A DNA stretch of 10,493 nucleotides, from assembly GCA_947176045.1 (NCBI GenBank), contig CAMWPF010000027.1, positions 1 to 10,493 of the forward strand, written 5' to 3'. The notes beneath the pieces were generated by a model. That model was not told the DNA's origin and searched no databases. It saw nothing but the letters and a program-made list of their open reading frames with translations. Of the stretch, positions 5,190 through 10,493 are shown one piece after another. Origin of the DNA: an uncultured Treponema sp. GTDB taxonomy: Bacteria; Spirochaetota; Spirochaetia; Treponematales; Treponemataceae. Position 1 is the stretch's first letter. Each line of letters opens with the position of its first letter. The translations under genes and the position numbers were made by a program.

Positions 5190-7415
5190 TCAAAGCTTCA
5201 TTCCGCCTGCGAGCGATTCTACGGAGACAGTTTTCGTGAGGAATTTTCCGCTCCTCTTCCATCCGCTGGAAGAAACCGCAGTTCCCGCCGGAACTGCGAG
5301 CGTGAATGCTTCCGGGAGGAATTCCGCCGCGCCGCGCGCCGTTGCAGAAAGCGTCATTCCGTCCAGCGCAAATTCGATTTCCGCGAACGCGCCGTCTTTG
5401 TACCGCTCCGTCTCCCCGTCGTCGTTGTAAAAGACGAACGAATTGCTTGCGCCTTCGGCAGGCGCGAGAAACAGGCAGTCCGCTCCGCCGTATGCCGCCG
5501 GAATGATGGCGCCCTCCCGGATATAGACCGGGATTGTCTCCAGCTCCGATGTGACGGAAACCGCGCGTCCGCTTCCTGCGTCAATCCGCCGCAGCGTCTC
5601 GAAGTCGTACCAGCCGCCCGCCGGAAGCCAGACTGATTTTTCGCCTTCGACGCTGATTTCCCTGACGACGGGCGCGACGAGGAGCGAGTCGCCGAACAAG
5701 TACTGCGAGGCGATGAATTCCTGCGGAATGTCCTCTGCGCCGTCCGCATAGAACATCGGGCGCATCATCGGCACGCCGCCCATCGTCTGGCGCGCCGTCG
5801 AATAAATGTACGGAAGCAGCGCCATCCGGGTATCGATGTACTTCGAGACAATCGCCGTCTCCTTGTCGGTGAAAATCCACGGTTCGCGTCCGCCTGTTCC
5901 GTGGGCGCGGTAGACCGGCGTGAACGCGCCGAACTGCTGCCAGCGGACGAACAGTTCGGGATAGGTTTCCGCCTGCGTGAAGCCGCCGACGTCGCTTCCC
6001 CAGTACGGCAGCCCGCTCAGCCCCGCGTTGATTCCGAAGGCGAGCTGATTCGCGAGCGCGGTCCATGAGACGGCGACGTCGCCCGACCAGACCGAGACGT
6101 TGAATTTTCCGATTCCCGTATAGCCGGAGCGCGACATCAGGAACAGGCGGCGGTCAGGATTGTGCTGCTTGACGCCTTCGTAAATCGCCTTCGACCAGTA
6201 ATAATTGTAGTAGTTGTGGAAGTCCTGCTCGGCGTATTTTCCGTAGCGGACTGCCGCCGGAGCGCCTTCTGGCTCGCCCAAATCAGTCCAAAAGCCGTCG
6301 ATTCCCGAATCGAGCATCGCGGCGTATTTCTTTCCAAGGAATGCGGGCGCCTTTTTGGCGAGCGGGTTCAGCAGTCCGCCCTCCTTGTCGCCGAGGCACC
6401 ACCAGTCGCGCCACAGCTCCGGCGCTCCCGACTTTCCTGCGCAGAGCAGCCCCGATTTTTTCAGCTCGTCGAAATTCTGGGAGGAAACGGAAAAGAACGG
6501 CTCCGTGATGGTGACGAGCTTGACGCCGTTTTCTTCCAAATAGCGGTCAAGCTCCTTCGGTTCTGGAAATTCCGGGCTTGTCCAGAAAATGTCGCCCATC
6601 TTTTCAAACCAATAGAGATCCAGGACGACTGCCGAAAGCGGAATGTTCCGGCGGCGGAATTCATCAACCAAATCGACGACTTCCTGCTGCGACTTGTAGC
6701 CGTACTTCGACTGGATGTAGCCGAACGCCCAGCGCGGCAGGAGGCAGGAAACGCCCGTCTCCTCGTAGAACCGCGCGACGCCTTCCTGCGGCGACGCGTC
6801 CTGCCGGACGAACGACTCGATGCGCTTGTATTCGCTGCGGTAGACTTGCGCGTCCGCGCCGTCCTGAAAATAGATTTTGTCGCGTCCGTTCGCGTTGTAG
6901 TAGACGCTTGCCGCCGTGTCCGTAACATAAAACGGAATGAAGAGGAACGCGTGGTCGCCGTGCCGCGAAACGTTGTAGATTGTGAATGACTGGTTGCGCA
7001 GGCTGACGGAGCGCGACGCTTCGCCGAAGCCGTAGAATTCCTCCGCCGTGTCCCATGTGCGGATTTCGCGCAGGAGCGTTTTTTCCTCGCTGAATTTCGC
7101 CGTGTACATCGGCTCGCCGCCGTAGGAAAGGGCGTAGCCGTCCTCAGTGACGGCGACCGTGTAGTTCCGCCAGCTGTACGTTCCGTCGGGATTTTTTACG
7201 AAATCCTGCCTTGCGGCGGGACGCTTCAATTCAAGCTCCTGGACGGGCGCGGACGCCTTCTTTCCGCGCGCCTCGAATCGGACGGAACCGTCCTCGCACC
7301 CTTCAAAAACCAGCGAAATTCCGCTGGCGAACTTCAGCTTTGTCGCCGCCTCCGCAGAAAGCAGGAAGGACAGGACGAAAGTCAGACAGCATATCCGTCG
7401 TTTCACACCAATCAT
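5190..7415 (-). CDS. Secreted glycoside hydrolase family 31 enzyme (alpha-glucosidase / alpha-glucosyltransferase-like)
   Basis: The 741-residue protein starts with a signal peptide (basic MIGVKRR, core CCLTFVLSFLLS, likely cut after AEA at 23), so it acts in the periplasm or outside. Residues about 25-220 are the N-terminal beta-sandwich with the FYGFGE motif (127-132). Residues about 225-560 are the (beta/alpha)8 barrel. The GH31 signature FWTDLGEPE places the nucleophile at Asp378, and WSGD (443-446) supplies the acid/base Asp446. GLPYWGSDVGGF (468-479) and FTPVYRAHG (498-506) are also family motifs. Residues about 565-741 form the C-terminal beta domains. The 'VTITEPF' strand (301-307) recalls the GH31 subgroup with oligosaccharide 4-alpha-glucosyltransferase (Cellvibrio Agd31B type), so transfer rather than hydrolysis is possible; alpha-xylosidase is a less likely alternative. 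ATG 7415 follows AAGGAG at 5 bases. The gene lies 99 bp after the MerR-type gene and may be read from the same transcript. Confidence 0.94.
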   Translation of the reverse strand: MIGVKRRICCLTFVLSFLLSAEAATKLKFASGISLVFEGCEDGSVRFEARGKKASAPVQELELKRPAARQDFVKNPDGTYSWRNYTVAVTEDGYALSYGGEPMYTAKFSEEKTLLREIRTWDTAEEFYGFGEASRSVSLRNQSFTIYNVSRHGDHAFLFIPFYVTDTAASVYYNANGRDKIYFQDGADAQVYRSEYKRIESFVRQDASPQEGVARFYEETGVSCLLPRWAFGYIQSKYGYKSQQEVVDLVDEFRRRNIPLSAVVLDLYWFEKMGDIFWTSPEFPEPKELDRYLEENGVKLVTITEPFFSVSSQNFDELKKSGLLCAGKSGAPELWRDWWCLGDKEGGLLNPLAKKAPAFLGKKYAAMLDSGIDGFWTDLGEPEGAPAAVRYGKYAEQDFHNYYNYYWSKAIYEGVKQHNPDRRLFLMSRSGYTGIGKFNVSVWSGDVAVSWTALANQLAFGINAGLSGLPYWGSDVGGFTQAETYPELFVRWQQFGAFTPVYRAHGTGGREPWIFTDKETAIVSKYIDTRMALLPYIYSTARQTMGGVPMMRPMFYADGAEDIPQEFIASQYLFGDSLLVAPVVREISVEGEKSVWLPAGGWYDFETLRRIDAGSGRAVSVTSELETIPVYIREGAIIPAAYGGADCLFLAPAEGASNSFVFYNDDGETERYKDGAFAEIEFALDGMTLSATARGAAEFLPEAFTLAVPAGTAVSSSGWKRSGKFLTKTVSVESLAGGMKL

Positions 7416-7514
7416 GTCAGCTCCTTGAAGAATTCCGGCAGAACGCGCGGCACCTTCCGAACTCCATGATATAAAAGATTCGCCCTTTGTTTAAGTGCCG
7501 GACGGCGCATCCGA

Positions 7515-7832
7515 TTACGGGCGGTATTTTTTGACAAGCCGGTACAAGTCCGTGAGCTCGACGCGCAGGTCGTGGATGTGCTTGATGATGGCGGCGTTTT
7601 CATTGACGGCGTCGCTTTCCGCTATCATTTGGTCGCGCGCGCCTTCAATGGTGAATTTCTTTTCGTAAATCAAATAGCGGAGGCGCATCACAAGTTCAAG
7701 CTCGCGCTGGGTGTAGATGCGCCGCCCGCTGATGTCCTTCTGCGGCGCGAATCCGGGGATGACGTCCTCCCAGTAGCGCAGGACGTGCGCCTTGACGCCT
7801 GTCAGTTCTTCTATTTCGCCGATGGAATACAT
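7515..7832 (-). CDS. MerR-family transcriptional regulator
   Basis: This 105-residue protein has the N-terminal winged helix-turn-helix of the MerR family: YSIGEIEELTGVKAHVLRYWE (2-22) is the HTH and first recognition region, and GRRIYTQRELELVMRLRYLI (36-55) is the wing and following helix. Residues about 56-105 form a helical, charged tail (AESDAVNENAAIIKHIHDLRVELTDLYRL) suited to a dimerising coiled coil. No separate ligand-binding domain and no Cys metal site are seen, so the inducer, if any, is unknown. The ATG shares one base with the der stop (TAATG), indicating translational coupling. The open frame extends far upstream inside der, but only as an artefact of base composition; MYSIGEIE is the family's normal beginning. 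It is followed by GH31, which could be a target; that is only a guess from position. Confidence 0.9.
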   Translation of the reverse strand: MYSIGEIEELTGVKAHVLRYWEDVIPGFAPQKDISGRRIYTQRELELVMRLRYLIYEKKFTIEGARDQMIAESDAVNENAAIIKHIHDLRVELTDLYRLVKKYRP

Positions 7833-9304
7833 TACGGATTCTGCCTGTCCTCCCACTTCTGCCGGCTCGCCTTCATTTCCAGCTGGATGGGAATGTTCTC
7901 GAATCCCAAATCCTCCCGGATGCGGTTCTTCAGGAACGTCATATACGTTTCCGGGACGACTTCGGGGCGCGTCGCAAAAATCAGGAACGAGACGGGATTG
8001 ACGCCCGTCTGAACCATGTAGCGGATTTTGAAATGCGCCGTCCGGCTCGCCGGAGGCGGATAGCGCGCGAGCCAGTCGTTCAGCGCCATGTTCAGCGCCG
8101 CCGTTTCGATTTTTCGGGTCAGCTGGCCGTGCACTTGGAGCGCCGTGTTCAAAAGCTCCTTGATTCCCTTGCCTTCCAGCGCGGAAGTCGCGACAATCGG
8201 CGCGAATTCCATCTGCCCGAACATGATGTTGATGTTCTCCTTGTAGGCGCGGAGCGTCTTTCTGTCCTGCTCCTGCGTGTCCCACTTGTTCAGGACGAAG
8301 ATGATTCCGCGGCCGCGCTCGAACGCAAGCCGGCAGATCTTCTTGTCCTGCTCCGCAAGCCCTTCCTGCGCGTCCACCAGCAGGAACGCGATGTCGCAAT
8401 GGTCGAGTGTCTTGATTGCGCGGTTCACCGAATAATATTCGACGTTCTCCTTGACCTTCGCCTTGCGCCGGATTCCCGCCGTGTCGAGGACGACGAACTG
8501 CCTGCCGCCGTATCCGAACTCTCCTTCCACGGTGTCGCGGGTCGTTCCGGCATAGTCGCTTACGATTGACGCGCCGGAATGGGTGAGCCGGTTTGAGAGC
8601 GTCGATTTTCCTGTGTTCGGCTTGCCCAGAATCGCGATGCGGATCGGCTCGCTGCCGTCGATTTCGCGGACGTGGGAGAAGTCCAGCCGCGAGACGAGGC
8701 ATTCGGCGAGGGCGCTGATTCTGTCGCCGTGCTGCGCGGAAATCAGGAACAAGTCCCGGAATCCGAACTGGGCGTAGTTCCAGGCGGCACCTTCATCCTT
8801 GCCGCCTTCCGTCTTGTTCACGGCGGCAATCACTTTGTTCCAGTGCGGCCGCAGGAGCCGGATGAATTCCTCGTCCTCGCCGGTAATCTGTCCGGCTTCC
8901 AGAAGCAGGATGATTTGATCCGCCTGCGCAATCATTTCGAGCGAACGTTCCGCGACAAGCCCGTCGAGGACGGCCTCCATCGTTCCGGGCGTGCGCTGCA
9001 GCTTGTAGCCGCCGGTGTCGACGAGGCGCACCGGCTTTCCGTTGATGTACGCCGTTCCTTCGACCGGGTCGCGGGTGACGCCCGGCGTCGGATCGACGAT
9101 CGCAATCCTCCGCTGCATGAACCGGTTGAAGAGCGTTGACTTTCCGACGTTCGGACGCCCGGCGATGACGACGAGCGGAAGCCCTTCAAATTTCTGCTCC
9201 GTCTGTCCGAGCGCCGCTTCCTGTTCCGGCTGCTCCGCCGGATTTTCCATTGGCCTTCCGGCTTCCTTCGGGCGGGAAAAGTCAGGCTTTTGTTTTTTTT
9301 TCAT
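7832..9304 (-). CDS. der: Ribosome-assembly GTPase Der (EngA)
   Basis: Der is a tandem-domain GTPase needed for maturation of the 50S ribosomal subunit. The 490 residues show G domain 1 (about 43-210): P-loop GRPNVGKS at 49-56, DTGG at 96-99, NKTE at 163-166 and SA at 189-190. G domain 2 (about 221-390) has P-loop GKPNTGKS at 227-234, DTAG at 274-277 and NKWD at 339-342. The KH-like domain follows (about 395-480, with PPPASRTAHFKIRYMVQTG and NRIREDLGFENIPI). In the first domain the usual NKxD is NKTE, a conservative change in a base-recognition motif. An N-terminal extension of about 42 mainly polar residues precedes the first strand. ATG 9304 is followed at once by nine A; ATG 9250 (residue 19), preceded by GGAAGG, is a possible alternative start. 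ptsI lies 66 bp upstream on the same strand, and the regulator gene overlaps the stop. Confidence 0.97.
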   Translation of the reverse strand: MKKKQKPDFSRPKEAGRPMENPAEQPEQEAALGQTEQKFEGLPLVVIAGRPNVGKSTLFNRFMQRRIAIVDPTPGVTRDPVEGTAYINGKPVRLVDTGGYKLQRTPGTMEAVLDGLVAERSLEMIAQADQIILLLEAGQITGEDEEFIRLLRPHWNKVIAAVNKTEGGKDEGAAWNYAQFGFRDLFLISAQHGDRISALAECLVSRLDFSHVREIDGSEPIRIAILGKPNTGKSTLSNRLTHSGASIVSDYAGTTRDTVEGEFGYGGRQFVVLDTAGIRRKAKVKENVEYYSVNRAIKTLDHCDIAFLLVDAQEGLAEQDKKICRLAFERGRGIIFVLNKWDTQEQDRKTLRAYKENINIMFGQMEFAPIVATSALEGKGIKELLNTALQVHGQLTRKIETAALNMALNDWLARYPPPASRTAHFKIRYMVQTGVNPVSFLIFATRPEVVPETYMTFLKNRIREDLGFENIPIQLEMKASRQKWEDRQNP

Positions 9305-9370
9305 TCTGCACCACCGTTTTTATATGTTCGATTTGGATGTTCCGAATTTTCGCTTTCCGCCGCGTCCCGT

Positions 9371-10493
9371 TCATGTCCGGGCGGATTTTTCTGCGGCCAG
9401 TTTCTGCATTTCCGCGAGGGAGACTTTGGAAATCCGCCGCTTGATTTTCGTAATGCTTTTCGGACTCATGCTCAGGCTGCGGATTCCCATGCCGCCGAGG
9501 ACAAGGACGCTTTCATCGCGCCCCGCCATTTCGCCGCAGACTGAAACGGGAATGCCGTGCGCTTGCGCGCTTTGAATCGTCATCGCAATCAGCTTGAGGA
9601 CGGCAGGATGGAATTCGTCGTACATTTCCGAAACGTTGACGTTCTCCCGGTCGATGCAGAGCGTGTACTGCGTGAGGTCGTTCGTTCCCAGCGAAAAAAA
9701 GTCGCACAGCTCCGCGAATTCGTCGGCGCAGAGCGCGGCGGCGGCGGTTTCAATCATGATTCCAATCGGAACGTCCGCCTTGAACGGAATGCGTTCCGCC
9801 GCAAGCTCCTCCCGGACGGCGGCCGCAAGGGCGAGGCACTGCCGGATTTGTTCCGCCGACGTAATCAGCGGGAGCATGATGCGGAGCGTGCCGTGGACGC
9901 TGGCGCGGTACAGCGCGCGGAGCTGCGTCCTCAAAAGCTGCGGATAGGCGAGGCAGAGGCGGACGGCGCGCATTCCCATGAGCGGATTTTTTTCCTCGAA
10001 TGCCGGAATGTCCGCCGAACGGACAAGCTTGTCGCCGCCGACGTCGAGCGTCCTGATGGTGACCGGCCTGCCCTGCATGATTTCCAGGACGCGCCGGTAC
10101 GCGTCGAACTGCGCGTCCTCGTCGAACGGCGTCCCCGCTTCGTGGGGTGCGGCGTTCGTCCTGCTCATAAAGAGGAATTCCGTGCGGAACAGCCCGATGC
10201 CGTCCGCGCCTTCAAAGAGGGCGGTCTCCGCCTCTTCGGGCGAGCCGATGTTCGCGGAAAGCGTGAACGGAACGCCGTCGCTCGTCGTTGCGGGGCGTCC
10301 GAGGTATTTCTTGAGGTTTTCGCGCTTTTCCGCTTCCTTCCGAACCTTCTCCCGGTATTCCAACAGCGTCTGCGGCTCCGGCGCGACGACAAGTTCCGCC
10401 AGCTCCGTATCGACGATGACCGTCTCGCTGTTCTGGATTTTCCCCTTCATGGCGCCGGCGTTCAGTCCGACGACTGCGGGAATTCCGTAGTTC
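9371..10493 (-). CDS. ptsI: Phosphoenolpyruvate--protein phosphotransferase (PTS enzyme I), C-terminal part
   Basis: Enzyme I takes phosphate from phosphoenolpyruvate and passes it to HPr, the first step of the sugar phosphotransferase system, in the cytoplasm. The visible 373 residues run off the right edge; the frame stays open beyond ATG 10450, reading NYGIPAVVGLNAGA, which is the normal continuation of the family, so that ATG is internal. Present are the end of the swivelling phosphohistidine domain and the PEP-binding barrel: GIGLFRTEFLF (98-108 of the fragment), TIRTLDVGGDK (145-155), NPLMGMRAVRL (169-179), IMIET (245-249), SLGTNDLTQYT (267-277) and the active-site Cys319 in VCGEMAG. 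The phosphorylated His and the HPr-binding domain lie outside the window. The C-terminus ends with a basic then helical tail, as usual. der follows 66 bp later on the same strand. Confidence 0.96.
   Translation of the reverse strand, partial: NYGIPAVVGLNAGAMKGKIQNSETVIVDTELAELVVAPEPQTLLEYREKVRKEAEKRENLKKYLGRPATTSDGVPFTLSANIGSPEEAETALFEGADGIGLFRTEFLFMSRTNAAPHEAGTPFDEDAQFDAYRRVLEIMQGRPVTIRTLDVGGDKLVRSADIPAFEEKNPLMGMRAVRLCLAYPQLLRTQLRALYRASVHGTLRIMLPLITSAEQIRQCLALAAAVREELAAERIPFKADVPIGIMIETAAAALCADEFAELCDFFSLGTNDLTQYTLCIDRENVNVSEMYDEFHPAVLKLIAMTIQSAQAHGIPVSVCGEMAGRDESVLVLGGMGIRSLSMSPKSITKIKRRISKVSLAEMQKLAAEKSART

Noticed and set aside
6162..6989. A 275-codon open frame opposite GH31
   Set aside because: It is an antisense shadow; GH31 on the other strand has catalytic motifs throughout this stretch.
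7833..8702. Upstream extension of the MerR reading frame to 395 codons
   Set aside because: It runs inside der in another frame with low-complexity Arg/Gly/Pro composition; the MerR fold begins at the ATG at 7832.
9305..9370. A TATAAA box (9324-9319, minus strand) as a der promoter
   Set aside because: It would start transcription only about 8 bases before the ATG, leaving no room for a ribosome-binding site, and has no good -35 box.
1..10493. A new defence, mobile or biosynthetic system
   Set aside because: Nearly every gene belongs to a known housekeeping or metabolic family; no transposase, integrase, array or multi-gene novel cassette was found.

Overview
The window looks like ordinary chromosomal DNA from a G+C-rich spirochaete, most likely Treponema or a close relative. 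The main clue is PheT: it is the short archaeal/eukaryotic-type phenylalanyl-tRNA synthetase beta chain, without a C-terminal FDX anticodon-binding domain, which among bacteria is known mainly from spirochaetes. The dense packing, a QueH-type epoxyqueuosine reductase and a secreted GH31 glucosidase fit a host- or gut-associated treponeme. This assignment is inference; there is no rRNA in the window to confirm it.

Left part (1-1443): the C-terminal part of a NYN/OST-HTH (LOTUS) RNA-associated protein lies on the + strand. Its reading frame appears to be broken by an in-frame TAA at 22-24. It converges on a minus-strand transcription unit, pheT then queH (3177 down to 692). That unit is led by a near-consensus sigma-70 promoter at 3242-3214. 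It joins tRNA charging (PheT) to tRNA modification (QueH, last step of queuosine synthesis).

Middle (3274-5189): an acyl-ACP thioesterase gene (minus) and a Nudix hydrolase gene (plus) diverge from a 144-bp spacer holding two back-to-back candidate promoters. The Nudix gene overlaps, by ATGA, a small secreted protein gene that I do not recognise. That gene converges on GH31, and a perfect 13-bp-stem hairpin fills the 60-bp gap.

Right part (5190-10493): four minus-strand genes run ptsI (entering from beyond the right edge), der, merR-type regulator, and a secreted GH31 alpha-glucosidase-like enzyme. der and merR overlap by one base (TAATG). PtsI is the PTS enzyme I, Der is a ribosome-assembly GTPase, and the GH31 enzyme probably trims alpha-glucans outside the cytoplasm.

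No tRNA, rRNA, CRISPR array, insertion sequence, prophage or defence cassette was seen. All intergenic gaps are under 150 bp. The least explained items are the interrupted NYN/LOTUS gene and the secreted protein at 4587-5129; I see no convincing evidence for a new multi-gene system.
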